64,000 nucleotides of DNA from Brumicola pallidula DSM 14239 = ACAM 615. Lineage in GTDB: Bacteria; Pseudomonadota; Gammaproteobacteria; Enterobacterales; Alteromonadaceae. Location of the stretch: NCBI RefSeq assembly GCF_000428905.1, contig NZ_AUAV01000012.1:1-64000 (forward strand). Direction: 5' to 3'. The notes beneath the pieces are model-generated. The model saw only the letters and a program-made list of their open reading frames with translations. It made no database searches and was not told the DNA's origin. Below, one piece after another: positions 47,350 through 56,766 of the stretch (the stretch's first letter is position 1; each line of letters begins with the position of its first letter). The translations under genes and the position numbers were made by a program.

Positions 47350-48954
47350 CTAACTTAAGTTTACTTTCCAAGGTAGTATTTCTTCTGGGTCGACGTTACC
47401 TTCCATCATTTTCTGCATGACGTGCACCAAGTAATCGTATGGCTTGATGCCGCAGGCTTTGGCTGTTTCAATTAACGAATAAAGAACGGCACTGGCATTT
47501 GCACCGTTAGCCGTTTGACTCATCAGCCATCCCTTTCTGCCTATCACGAACGGTTTTATAGCTCTTTCACTGCGGTTGTTATCGATATTAATTCGCCCAT
47601 CTTCGATGTAGTGAATGAACTTGCTCCATTGGTTAATGGCATAGTTGATGGCTTTGCCGAGTAAGCTTTCTGGCAATATCGTTAAGCTCGATTTGTCTAA
47701 CCACGCTTTAAATTGGTTAAGCAAGGGCAGGCTTTGCGCTTGTCTGATTTGGTAGCGTTCTTCAATCGTTTTATCTTTGATTTGCATCTCAATGCGATAC
47801 AGCTTTTGAATATGATTAAGTGCCCAGTCGGCTTTACCCACTTTGGCGTTTTTACCCTGCATCTTTTTAGCCTCCACGAATTTGCGGCGGATATGTGCCA
47901 AGCAGGCTACCAATTGGGCTTGTGTAAGATGATAGCCGGCATACCCGTCAACCCCTAAATAACCATCATAGCCCCGCAAGAAGTCCGCGGCACATTTGCC
48001 TGCGCGGCTGGGATGATAATCATACAGCACAATATTGGGTGTATCATCCCCGTTGATGTTTCCTGCAGGCGAGTCTGCACCGCAGTTATATACCCACATG
48101 TACGATTTCACATTGTCATCGCCCACCACTATCATGGTGGTTTCGTCACCGCGGATGTAGTCTTGCTTAAGCAAGGTGTCGTGCCAAGGCTCATAGGTAA
48201 TGGGTTTAAATAAGGCGCTGATTTTAATCAGCCAATCTGACATGGTTTGCCGCGATATATGAATGCCAATGTGACCCAGCATGGTCTCCAATCGATAAAG
48301 CGGTAAGCCATATTGGAACTTACTGACAATGATTTGGGCAATTAAGCTTGGGGTCGCATAACTTTTAGGTAAAATTCTCGCCACTGGTGGCGCTTGTTTA
48401 ATCGGGGTCTTGGTGCCATTTTTTTCACAGGCGCGGCAGGCGTATTTTAAGCGATGATTCTCAATCACTTTAATTGTCGCCGGCACGTATTCTAGCTTTT
48501 CAGTGACATCTTAACCCATGACATGCATTTGGCCTTGGCAGCAATCGCAGGTTTTATCGGCCTCATCAATGTCGTGTATCACCACCTCACGCTCAACAGT
48601 ATCATCAACGACTTTTCGATTACGTTTTTTGCTCTTGGCGGTATATTCGGTGTATTCGTCCTCATCCACTAATTCAGCTTCAACTTGTTGGGCAATGTCT
48701 TCCGCTTCGTTAAATAGCTCACCTTGGCCAGGGTATTCTTCATTTTTGCTGGCAAACAGCTTATGTTTCGCTAATCGAAACTGCTCTTGTAAAAAACCTA
48801 AATGCTCACGCTGTAGGCCAATTAACTCTTTTGCTTCATCCACCGACAAGCCGTGCTCAAGGTCTTTTTCATCCAAGAGTTTAATACGCTTTTCGCGTTG
48901 ATTATAAGACTGTTCGGTACGTGTTTTCATGGCACGCATTTTACCGCAAACCAT
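47350..48954 (-). pseudogene. tnpC: IS66 tnpC with a nonsense codon
   Basis: It is highly similar to the copy 1 TnpC over the full length. A single A-to-T change turns the Lys codon after HVMG into TAA at 48511-48513; the downstream part (from 48486) is in the same frame, so no indel is involved. The catalytic core is intact ([30 protein letters not shown]). Confidence 0.92.
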
Positions 48955-49017
48955 GGCTAAGGTGTTGTTTTTACTTAGACTAAATCGTGATCAATAATCT
49001 GTGCTTATGATCTGGCG

Positions 49018-49266
49018 TTATAAGCCCGCAGACGCATAGAACAAGGGCTGGTGACCGTGTATATCAAAGCCACCTAATAAACTATTAAGTTGTTGTTGAG
49101 TCAAACTGATAGACGTTTGCGTGCTGCTAGGCCACTTAAACGCTTCTTTTTCCAAACGCTTGGACCACATGGCTAGACCGGTGCTATCCCAGTAGAGAAT
49201 TTTGAGGCGTTTGCGGGTGCGGTTGGTAAAGACAAACAACGCGCCAGACATTAACGGTACATCAAG
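49018..49266 (-). pseudogene. tnpB: IS66 tnpB with an internal deletion
   Basis: The start region (gccgcatgagaat) is joined directly to the sequence encoding ..SLMYR/ELDVPLMSG-equivalent DNA. About 90 bp present in copy 1 are missing, shifting or removing the N-terminal 30 codons. GALFVFTNRTRKRLKILYW onward remains. Confidence 0.85.
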
Positions 49267-49275
49267 CTCTTATTC

Positions 49276-49620
49276 TCATGCGGCAAGGCCCTTTAGCAAG
49301 GTGGCTAGCCAAATAGGATCGCATTGTGTTGATAATGATAATTGCGCATGCTGAGTTTGTAAAATAATCGTGCTAGGTATAGGCGATACTTGCGCTTTCA
49401 CAAATTGATTGGATTGTGCAACTGCTACCGATCTCGCGGATTGTTTCTGTGACGTGCTTTTCTTCCTGCCCATTGGTGTTGTCAGCCCCATAGCGTGGCG
49501 ACGAGAATAGAAGGTTTGCACGGGAATTTTGCGCTCAAAGCAGAACTGTTTAGTGGTCCCGGCAAACTCTTCGTGAACTTGCATTATTTGTTGTCATTGT
49601 TTGGTTGTACGTTTAGTCAT
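49276..49620 (-). pseudogene. tnpA: IS66 tnpA with an early nonsense codon
   Basis: From ATG 49618-49620 the frame reads MTKRTTKQ then TGA where copy 1 has the Trp codon TGG. The rest continues in frame from MQVHEEF to the conserved LATLLKGLAA end. Confidence 0.88.
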
Positions 49621-49820
49621 GCTTGGTTCTCAGTGGTTGAAAACCTTATTGTCTAATATTCTAAACGCTTAGCACATGTGTAGTTCTAACGATTGACATA
49701 AAAACTGCACGGTTAACAAAAACCTCTAGATTATCCCTAAACGCAGAAATTTTTGCCAATACCGACAAACTGGCAAAGAATTCACTCATCTGCCAATTAA
49801 AATTAACCCCCTAAAACTAA

Positions 49821-49846
49821 GAAGCACTGCTGTTTAGCAGTGCTTC
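49821..49846 (-). terminator. strong hairpin downstream of the secreted-protein gene
   Basis: gaagcactgct and agcagtgcttc form a perfect 11-bp stem around gttt, 36 bp after the stop of the minus-strand gene at 49882. The following bases are T-rich (ttagtttta) on the minus strand. Confidence 0.75.
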
Positions 49847-49881
49847 AATCGATTATTGCTTAGTGTTTAAGGTAATCAGTT

Positions 49882-51003
49882 TTAATTCAATCTACCGCAA
49901 GGAGCAATGAAGCTATATGTAGACACTGTACAAATTTGGCCTCCATCCGGTTGCTCAATGCACGTTCTGATTGACGTTCTGTATCCACACCAATCAAGTC
50001 TACCGCCATCTGGGATATCAGGTCCAACAAATGGGTCATCAAAAGTTCCGTCCCCACCTCCTGGCAGTGTAGACGGACTAACTGGCTCTCCATCCTGTAA
50101 AAACTCTCTCAAACAATCTGTCACGGCAACATCTGACATATCGATATTACCACCACCAAATATTTCAGAATACTTAAAGCCGTCAATTTTCGTTAGTGCG
50201 GGATTCAACGATAGGCTAAATAAAGTTCTACCCCTCGTTGAGTCGCTGTATACATTCGCAGTAAACGCTAATCTATTCTCAAAACTAGTACCTCTGGTTA
50301 TCACCAAATCATTTTTAACGTACTGCAATCCAATTGAAACACCACCGCCAGTGACGTGCACATCTACAGACGCACTGTTAACTAAGGCTTCATTTTCATA
50401 TTGAACGGCAGTGACACCACCAATAGAAGCCGTGACACGTGATGCAAGCTCAGTCCTGATGTCCCGTTTTTCATTTAACCCCTTAAAGTACGACACCGGA
50501 TGACTTGAGCAATCATTGCTACCGGAAGATGAGTAAGGAGCGCTATTGCTTAGACTATAGGCTGGTATTGGAGAAAGCTCTGCCGACGTTATGCTTGCGC
50601 TGTTCACCGCAGACGCAAAGTCCTTATAAAAGTCAATGTATTTCGTCATTAATGCACTTTCGATAGTGGATAATGGCATCAAACTGGTGACACTAACTCT
50701 AGGACGATTTCGTGAATCAATGGAAGTTGTAACATCAAATTTAAACACATTTTCTGTATTATGCACAGGAACAAGTATCGTTTGAGTTATAGATTCGCAA
50801 AACGTACTATTTTGAGAATTTTGATAAATGCTACAAGTATTTTTAGGAGCATTCTGTATTGCAATATTTTTCGCAGCATTCAAATCGCAATCTTTGCAAG
50901 CAAATGCAGCGGTTGGCTCTCTAGCACTTTCATCAAGCGATGGGAAAGCAATTACTGACGATGTGCTCATAATTAATAACACAATTGGTAAAACAAATTT
51001 CAT
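49882..51003 (-). CDS. unknown secreted protein, 373 aa
   Basis: I chose ATG 51003 (MKFVLPIVLLIMSTSSVIA), which has gagagga upstream, over the ATG nine codons earlier. Residues 1-19 are a signal peptide. The mature part has paired cysteines (CKDCD; CSIY..FCES), a serine-rich linker (SSSGSNDCSS), and a C-terminal segment with GGGDGTFDDPFVGPDIPDGG and a cysteine-rich end (WCGYR..CIEQ..CTV..CG). It is probably disulphide-bonded and located in the periplasm or on the surface. No family recognised. It has its own terminator and stands alone between IS66 copy 2 and the dead integrase. Confidence 0.75.
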   Translation of the reverse strand: MKFVLPIVLLIMSTSSVIAFPSLDESAREPTAAFACKDCDLNAAKNIAIQNAPKNTCSIYQNSQNSTFCESITQTILVPVHNTENVFKFDVTTSIDSRNRPRVSVTSLMPLSTIESALMTKYIDFYKDFASAVNSASITSAELSPIPAYSLSNSAPYSSSGSNDCSSHPVSYFKGLNEKRDIRTELASRVTASIGGVTAVQYENEALVNSASVDVHVTGGGVSIGLQYVKNDLVITRGTSFENRLAFTANVYSDSTRGRTLFSLSLNPALTKIDGFKYSEIFGGGNIDMSDVAVTDCLREFLQDGEPVSPSTLPGGGDGTFDDPFVGPDIPDGGRLDWCGYRTSIRTCIEQPDGGQICTVSTYSFIAPCGRLN

Positions 51004-51445
51004 AGAGTTCCTCTCTGTATAATAGTTCAACCCAAACCATACTAGATAAGGCTAGGTTGAGCCTCTTTTGGGTTTATTCCGTTAGTAGGCCGATAATTTG
51101 TTAAAATAGACCTCGCTGAACCGTAAGCTAAAAATGTAACAAATTCAACTTGAAATTATAATATGGGTTCTGAAGGCTATGTAAGAATACAAACGACTAA
51201 CAATCTTACTTAAGTAAAGTGGCCTAGTCATTTTTGCCAAAGATTTGTAGTAATTTCAAGATTATTAGTCCTGTGTCCGGTTGTGAACTGCCGAAAGGAG
51301 TGTCAATTCTTTTGTCAGCTGTAAAGCCGTATCTGCTGTCTTAAGTTAGATGGATGCTTAGACCCGCTTTTCGTTCCTCTCTCTCCGCCAAACACTGTCT
51401 AGCCCTTGCATCACGCGGGGCTACGTATTTAAAGGGTTTAGTGGA
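51004..51445. other. non-coding stretch before the chimeric integrase
   Basis: No gene. A ctctctctccgcca stretch near 51378-51391, just ahead of an integrase start, recalls the 3' end of a tRNA-Ser-like attachment site, but no tRNA body is present. Confidence 0.35.
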
Positions 51446-51974
51446 TTGACCTCATGTGCTTACTGGTACAAAGGGTTGGTACAAATGAGCACTATGACTT
51501 CACCTTACAAACATCCAAATTCTGGTATTTACTACTTCAGGCAAACTGTTCCTAAATCTCTAAGGCTTATCATTGGGAAGAGTGAATTTAAAGCGTCTCT
51601 GAGAACTTCTATGTTAGTCCAACTTTATGACCGCACGCTCTGTGGGTCAGTTTTGGATGCAAATTAACAATTCTGGTAGTGCATTGTTTTTAGCAAATAA
51701 TGGCAAACGTTTTAAACCTAATAAGTTGTCAGATATGGTATCTCGCTATGTGAAATTAGCTGGTATTAAACGTGCAGGTTCTTGTTATTTGTTTCGCCAT
51801 GCGACGGCAACGGCTATGTTCGATGACGGTGCTGATACACGTCCCGTTCAAGAAATGTTGAGGCATGCTGATATTTCAACAACGCAAATCTATACTCATG
51901 TCTCGCGATCTAAGTTGGCTGAGGTTTATGGTAAATCTCACCCGTCGGCTTTGAGTGATGATAGTATCTTTTAA
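51446..51974 (+). pseudogene. chimeric dead tyrosine integrase
   Basis: The first part (from about 51485) opens like a phage-type integrase with a small N-terminal domain (SPYKHPNSGIYYFRQTVPKS; IIGKSEFKASLRTS) and runs out of frame at 51667. The second part (from about 51660, other frame) is the C-terminal third of a different recombinase, close to the one at 43853: SGSALFLANNGKRFK, CYLFRHATATAMF and ISTTQIYTHVSRSKLAEVY. The central domain with the first catalytic Arg is missing. Two integrases were joined by deletion. Confidence 0.85.
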
Positions 51975-51976
51975 AC

Positions 51977-52012
51977 AAAAAAAGGGTAATGCGTTTTCAT
52001 TACCCTTTTTTT
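51977..52012 (+). terminator. rho-independent terminator
   Basis: aaaaaaagggtaatg (51977-51991) pairs with cattacccttttttt (51998-52012) around a 6-base loop; the T-run follows on the plus strand. Confidence 0.92.
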
Positions 52013-52104
52013 TGTAATGATAATTGGTAATGGATTACTATGATACTCATCAATAGATAATCAAAATTCACACCAGGGTATTCAATATGGCCATATTTCA
52101 CGCC

Positions 52105-52242
52105 TAATAATTGTTTTTCACGCAGTTGATTTAAGTTCTCAGTCATAATATAGTTTGTAATCATTATTCATGGTGAGATTGTTTATATAACTATTTTTCA
52201 TGGGTGATAATCGTTTTTTACGGTAAGTAATCATTTTTAGGT
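52105..52242. repeat. five imperfect taatNNtttttca repeats upstream of fic
   Basis: Similar boxes start near 52105 (taataattgtttttcacg), 52157 (gtaatcattattcatgg), 52185 (tataactatttttcatgg), 52206 (gataatcgttttttacgg) and 52227 (gtaatcatttttagg). The last three are 21 bp apart and end at the ribosome site of the Fic gene. They are likely operators for autoregulation. Confidence 0.6.
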
Positions 52243-52249
52243 TGGTAAT

Positions 52250-53785
52250 ATGGTATTAGCTAAACGAGCAAAGTTTTTTGATGAAGAAGTCTATCCAGAG
52301 CCTGAAGCCGAGCTGGTTGGTTATGCTTGGCTTATAAATGAGTTTCATCTGAGGGTTCCAGCTCCTAACTCTATATGCGCAATTGTTCCAGCTAAGAATG
52401 CTAAACGCAGCAAAGGGAGGTGGTTAATATGGGGAAGCCGTTATCAGCCTAAAGCTCATTGGTTTGCGCAATTAACATTCGCGTTAAAATACGAAGGTGT
52501 TGATTTAGCAATTATGAGGAGTTTATTTGGCGTTTTGGTAATAGAAGACATTACCGCTTCAATTGAAAATGAAATAACAGGCTCTTATAGCCGTAGAATT
52601 TGGTTTTTCTATGAGTGGATTACAGCTCAAGATCTACCCATTAAAGATATTACTAATGGCAATTATGCTGACGCGCTAAATGAAGAGCTACAATTTGGCT
52701 GTGCCAAAACAAAAGTTTCTCGTCAACGAATAAATAATAATTTACCGGGTGTTAATGGCTTTTGCCCTTTAATTAGAAAAACAGAGAAGCTTGTTCAGCA
52801 TATTGAGGAGAATCTAGACCAAAAGGCGGCAAAAAATATAGGTAATGTTCACAGTGATTTACTTGCAAGAGCCGCTGCTTTTCTGTTGCTTTCAGATTCT
52901 AAGGCTTCGTATACCATTGAAGGAGAGGCCCCTCCTCATAATCGTATAGAGCGATGGGGGAAAATCATCGGTCAAGCAGGCATGCAACCACTAACAGTAG
53001 AAGAGATCGAGCGTTTACAAGAAGTAGTAATTCCAGATCGTCGATTTATCCTGCCGGGAATTCGTTGCGTTGGTGGTTTTGTTGGTGAGCATGATCGAGT
53101 AACCAACGTACCCATACCTGAACACATATCAGCAAAGCCAGAGGATTTAGATGAATTGCTCGCTGCCTATCTAAGTGCATATGAACTAATGAAAAGTTCA
53201 GGATTTCATCCTGTTTTAGCTGCTGCAATCATTGCTTTTTCGTTTGTGATTATTCACCCTTTAGAAGATGGTAATGGACGAATTCATCGCTATTTGATTC
53301 ATCATGTATTAGCTGAAAGTGGCTTCACGCCTAAAGGAGTTATTTTCCCTGTTTCAGCGGTAATTCTAGAAAAAATAGAAGAATACAAAGCCGTGTTGGA
53401 GCAATTTACACAGCCGCGCTTACAGTATGTCGAATGGAAACCGACCGAAGATAATAATGTTCATGTAACAAACGAAACGGCTGATTTGTATCGATATGGG
53501 GATATGACGTGCCAAGTAGAGTTTTTGTTTGAGTGTGTAAAAGAGACAGTAGACACTGTTCTTCCTGAGGAAGTCCTTTATCTTGAAAGATACGATGAGA
53601 TTTGGAACTATGTAAATAATCGATTCGACATGTCTCAGAAAAGTCTAAGTTTACTACTTAATTTTTTGCGTCGAAGTAATGGTCAATTATCGAAGAGAGC
53701 CAAAACTAAGGAGTTATCTGCACTAACTGATGTTGAAGTAAAAGAAATAGAAAGTAAATACCAAGAAGTGTTTTCGCTTGATTGA
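52250..53785 (+). CDS. Fic-family protein with internal inhibitory helix (class II), 511 aa
   Basis: Residues 220-225 are SYTIEG, the (S/T)xxxE(G/N) autoinhibitory motif located N-terminal to the Fic core, as in class II proteins. The active site HPLEDGNGR starts at His336 and is followed by IHRYLIHH. A roughly 200-residue N-terminal extension of unknown fold (SRRIWFFYEWITAQDLP) and a C-terminal winged-helix-like domain (LSLLLNFLRRSNGQLSKR) flank it. The ATG follows aggttgg. The repeat array upstream and the C-terminal DNA-binding-like domain suggest it regulates its own gene. Confidence 0.9.
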   Translation: MVLAKRAKFFDEEVYPEPEAELVGYAWLINEFHLRVPAPNSICAIVPAKNAKRSKGRWLIWGSRYQPKAHWFAQLTFALKYEGVDLAIMRSLFGVLVIEDITASIENEITGSYSRRIWFFYEWITAQDLPIKDITNGNYADALNEELQFGCAKTKVSRQRINNNLPGVNGFCPLIRKTEKLVQHIEENLDQKAAKNIGNVHSDLLARAAAFLLLSDSKASYTIEGEAPPHNRIERWGKIIGQAGMQPLTVEEIERLQEVVIPDRRFILPGIRCVGGFVGEHDRVTNVPIPEHISAKPEDLDELLAAYLSAYELMKSSGFHPVLAAAIIAFSFVIIHPLEDGNGRIHRYLIHHVLAESGFTPKGVIFPVSAVILEKIEEYKAVLEQFTQPRLQYVEWKPTEDNNVHVTNETADLYRYGDMTCQVEFLFECVKETVDTVLPEEVLYLERYDEIWNYVNNRFDMSQKSLSLLLNFLRRSNGQLSKRAKTKELSALTDVEVKEIESKYQEVFSLD

Positions 53786-53993
53786 GTTGAACCATTTTGT
53801 CAGTGAACAGTTAGTAGTTGTATAAGAGATAGCACTTATTAACTGTTCATTAAACATGCTAAGCTTCATGCGGTTCAGCGACGAATCGATGATGTTCTGT
53901 TAAATATAGCCAAAGAAGTAAGGCCGTCTCTACAAAGCACTTTATTCCCATTTCAAAAGAAAGTAATCTGGATTTAGTTTCGGATTATTTTAT

Positions 53994-54617
53994 ATGCAGG
54001 CACGATACTATGATCCAGTGATTGGGCGGTTTTACTCAAATGATCCGGTGGATGCGGTCAGTCATCTAAGTAATGCGGAAGGAATAATGGGGTTCAACCG
54101 TTATTCATATGCAGTTAACAATCCTTATAAGTATACTGACCCAGACGGTAAGGCTATTTGCGGTGGTGCTTGTGTTATTGGCGCAGGAGTCCTTACTTAT
54201 AAGGCATACAAAGCGTATAAAGCATTTAGGGCTGCTGCGGTAGTCGGTACCGCAGTTGTAGCAACTGATGCGGTACTTAATGAATCGGCTAATGGGGATG
54301 CCGTTGATGGTGTTAAAGAGGGTAAGTCGCCAGCCCAAGGAGAGGCAGGCGCTAAAGGCCAATTAGAAGGTTCTGGAGAACAGGATGGTGCACTCGACGA
54401 CTTGGGTAGCATTCCTCTAGAGGAGGGTAGCGAATGGTCATCTCCTGATGGGAGCAGGCAAGGCGGAACCGTTGGTGATGGAAGTGGGAGAAAAGTTAAT
54501 GTTCATCCAAGTGGCGGTGGTGATTCTTACCCTCAGGGTACGCCTACGTTAGAAGTTCAAAAGCCCAACGGAAAAACTGAAGTTAAGATTAGATACCCAG
54601 AGGATAAAAGCTCTTGA
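53994..54617 (+). pseudogene. orphan Rhs C-terminal tip 4
   Basis: It opens with a different Rhs core end, YMQARYYDPVIGRFYSNDPV and YSYAVNNPYKYTDPDGK, then a hydrophobic stretch (ICGGACVIGAGVLTYKAYKA) and a glycine/serine-rich tail. It ends with KVNVHPSGGGDSYPQGTP and KTEVKIRYPEDKSS, a compact domain that looks like a nuclease-size toxin but is not identified. A TAA at 53964-53966 cuts it from any shell. Its stop overlaps the next start. Confidence 0.82.
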
Positions 54618-55126
54618 CGCTTGATCAAATCAACAAACTGATAAAATCGATAAATGATACGTTGATTCACCCTTCTAACTTTCCACTAATCAGGAAGGGG
54701 AATAATGTAGCGGCGTTCATTAAATCTAAAGAAAACGAGAACTGGATGTTAAAGGACGTTTTTGAGGAGACTATTTTCAACTTGGCTGAAAGCTCTAAAT
54801 GCCATGAGCTAATTGTCGCTGAAGATTTTGAGAGGTACTATAAGTCTTCAGGAAAAACCGTCAGACTAAATGATGTAGTGCTCAATAACTGGCAAGACTT
54901 TTCTTGTTTTTGTGCAAAGAGTGAAATGATTTCGTTTTATGTTTTTGATCATAGTTTAAGCTGGTGTGCATGGTTTAATGATAGTTATTGGTGTTTAGTC
55001 TTTGATAATTCGTTTCAAGATGTGATAGCCGCATCTTGTCAGGATGTTAGTTTAGCTTACGATGTTTTTCCTGAGGCAGATTCACAATTTAAGTTATTTA
55101 TCGATAATCTTTATGGTGTGTCGTGA
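54614..55126 (+). CDS. putative cytoplasmic immunity protein for tip 4, 170 aa
   Basis: TTG 54614 overlaps the toxin stop (TTGA), which couples the two. There is no signal peptide or membrane segment; the protein is acidic and rich in aromatic residues (SWCAWFNDSYWCLVFDNSF). Position and coupling are those of an Rhs immunity protein. A cytoplasmic location implies an intracellular target for tip 4. Confidence 0.7.
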   Translation: MTLDQINKLIKSINDTLIHPSNFPLIRKGNNVAAFIKSKENENWMLKDVFEETIFNLAESSKCHELIVAEDFERYYKSSGKTVRLNDVVLNNWQDFSCFCAKSEMISFYVFDHSLSWCAWFNDSYWCLVFDNSFQDVIAASCQDVSLAYDVFPEADSQFKLFIDNLYGVS

Positions 55127-55249
55127 ATAAAATAACTAGGCGCTCACAATATCTAATTTAAAAAAGAGCAAACCGTACACTGTTGATTTGGGAATCTACA
55201 GATGAATTGAGGGAGCACGTGCGCGAACGTGATCAAGAATTAGAGAATA

Positions 55250-55603
55250 ATGAATAGTTACCATTATAGATTCATCATTGAAGGTTTGAACTTTAAATTG
55301 AATAACAAAGACCAAGCTCTGACTGGGTTTTATACTACGTTATTCATTGAAGCATCGACATATGAAGATGCTAGGGCTAAAGTTGCTTTATTGATTTTGA
55401 ATAGGTTATCTGAAAACAATATTATTAAAAATGATTCGTTTATGTTTAAACCGTTTTTAGGTATTTCGAAATCATATAGAGCAGATAGCAATATCGAAAA
55501 TAATGAAGGTTTTACATTTTTCGACATGAGTCTAAAGGATAGTTTAGTCTCGACTGGCAAGTCTTTTCTAGCATCATTAGGATTACTAAAACAATCAGAA
55601 TAA
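55250..55603 (+). CDS. unknown small protein, 117 aa, immunity-like
   Basis: The ATG lies near the TAG of a short 30-codon acidic frame (ending RERDQELENNE), which may be a lost toxin tail. The protein is soluble alpha/beta (YHYRFIIEGLNFKLNNKDQA; TLFIEASTYEDARAKVAL) with a hydrophobic C-terminal helix. No family recognised. It is part of a row of same-strand small genes without toxins, a common layout for stockpiled immunity genes. Confidence 0.6.
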   Translation: MNSYHYRFIIEGLNFKLNNKDQALTGFYTTLFIEASTYEDARAKVALLILNRLSENNIIKNDSFMFKPFLGISKSYRADSNIENNEGFTFFDMSLKDSLVSTGKSFLASLGLLKQSE

Positions 55604-55662
55604 AGGGGTCAGTGTAATTTACGAGATCGTGGGTTCAGATTTGTTAAAAAACCGGATTCAAT

Positions 55663-55800
55663 ATGAGCATAAAAACATGGCAAGAGGACCGAGCTGAAAT
55701 GCTTCGCGAAGACCGTCGAGAATGGCTCCTAGTGGTTGCGATTTCACTTGCTGTTCTTGCGTCGGGCGCATTGCTAGCTTATCTGGTGCAGGGAAAATAA
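55663..55800 (+). CDS. small single-pass membrane protein, 45 aa
   Basis: MSIKTWQEDRAEMLREDRRE is a charged N-terminal part, followed by one transmembrane helix (WLLVVAISLAVLASGALLAY). The frame is clean, though there is no strong ribosome site. Too short to assign. Confidence 0.5.
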   Translation: MSIKTWQEDRAEMLREDRREWLLVVAISLAVLASGALLAYLVQGK

Positions 55801-55834
55801 ACAGGACACCCACTTTAAAAATAGAATAAGTACA

Positions 55835-56302
55835 TTGATAGAAACTAATTTTAAATGTAATTTCAAAGAGTCGCTTTCAAGTCTATTTGAGAGCGGCATT
55901 GAATCATATAGTGTCGTCAAACCGACAAATGGGCGCCCAGATTGTATTTACTTGAAGATTAAAGATGGTCGTACTTTACGATTAAGCTCTTATATTAATG
56001 AGCTTGATAATTGGGATGAAATTGGTTCACTAAAATTAGATGTTTTGCAGCCGACTGCTAGTCAAATTAATTTTAAGAAACTAACATCGAAATGGTGCTC
56101 TATAAAACGAGCTTCTCGGCTCGTTATTCACGGCGAAACAATAAAGGCAGATTGTGGACTAAAGTTCATCAATGAACTTGATCACTTTTTGATAATACTT
56201 CCAAGTTCATTTCCTAATAGGGTAGAAATCAAATCAACGTTTTATGATGGGGATTTCGAGCCAGAGTGTGACCTTGTGCAATATAGTGAAGTAAAATTGT
56301 AA
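55835..56302 (+). CDS. unknown protein, 155 aa, immunity-like
   Basis: TTG start at 55835. A soluble alpha/beta protein (LYLKIKDGRTLRLSSYINEL-type strands, and a VEIKSTFYDGDFEPECDLVQ end) with no motif I recognise. It is in line with the preceding small genes. Confidence 0.55.
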   Translation: MIETNFKCNFKESLSSLFESGIESYSVVKPTNGRPDCIYLKIKDGRTLRLSSYINELDNWDEIGSLKLDVLQPTASQINFKKLTSKWCSIKRASRLVIHGETIKADCGLKFINELDHFLIILPSSFPNRVEIKSTFYDGDFEPECDLVQYSEVKL

Positions 56303-56766
56303 AAATAGCCGGCAATAACACCGTTCGGCTAGGCAGCCCTTTCCGGTATAAGTAATCAGTTGTCGCCGGTTAGGTCAGCACTTAGTGCCAGCGCCACTAA
56401 AGTGGAGACACCAGTTGTTTTGACTAGGCTCGCCGTTTTGTGATGACCATGACAACCAGCTTATGCTGCCCAGTTAACTGAAGCTATTAGAGTTAATGGA
56501 GTCGGAGCTACATAATAGTGCAACCCCTTCTTCGAATTGAGCAATATTACCATCGCCGTGGATTGGTTTTGCTGAGCAGCGTATTCTAGCAGTACCATTA
56601 AGCTCGTCCAATCCAATTTTTTTGTAGTACGTTGCTCATAAATTAAGTCTAGTAGCAACAAACATTAGATATCAAAAATGAAGTTTTTATCAAATGAATA
56701 GTTTGGTATTGTGCACCAGGCGAAAGCGGCAAACGCCTAATGCTAGATTAACGATTTACTTTTGGG
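56303..56766. other. non-coding stretch with inverted-repeat-rich segment
   Basis: 56310-56440 is GC-richer and has several short dyads (agccggcaataacaccgttcggct; cgccggttagg), which could be a structured RNA or a repeat element, but nothing I can name. The minus-strand frame at 56461-56661 has no supporting feature. Confidence 0.4.

Larger units (their letters stand above)
47331..49697 (-). mobile_element. IS66-family element, copy 2 (dead in all genes)
   Basis: The terminal repeats gtcagtcgttagaattacac (47331) and, at the right, gtgtagttctaacgattgac (to 49697) match copy 1 with a few changes. All three genes are on the minus strand and each carries an inactivating lesion. Confidence 0.9.

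Noticed and set aside
51378-51391. tRNA-Ser 3' end
   Set aside because: Only a few bases match and no cloverleaf can be drawn; mentioned only as a possible attachment-site leftover.
56461-56661. 66-codon minus-strand frame
   Set aside because: No supporting signals; lies in a structured-looking intergenic stretch.
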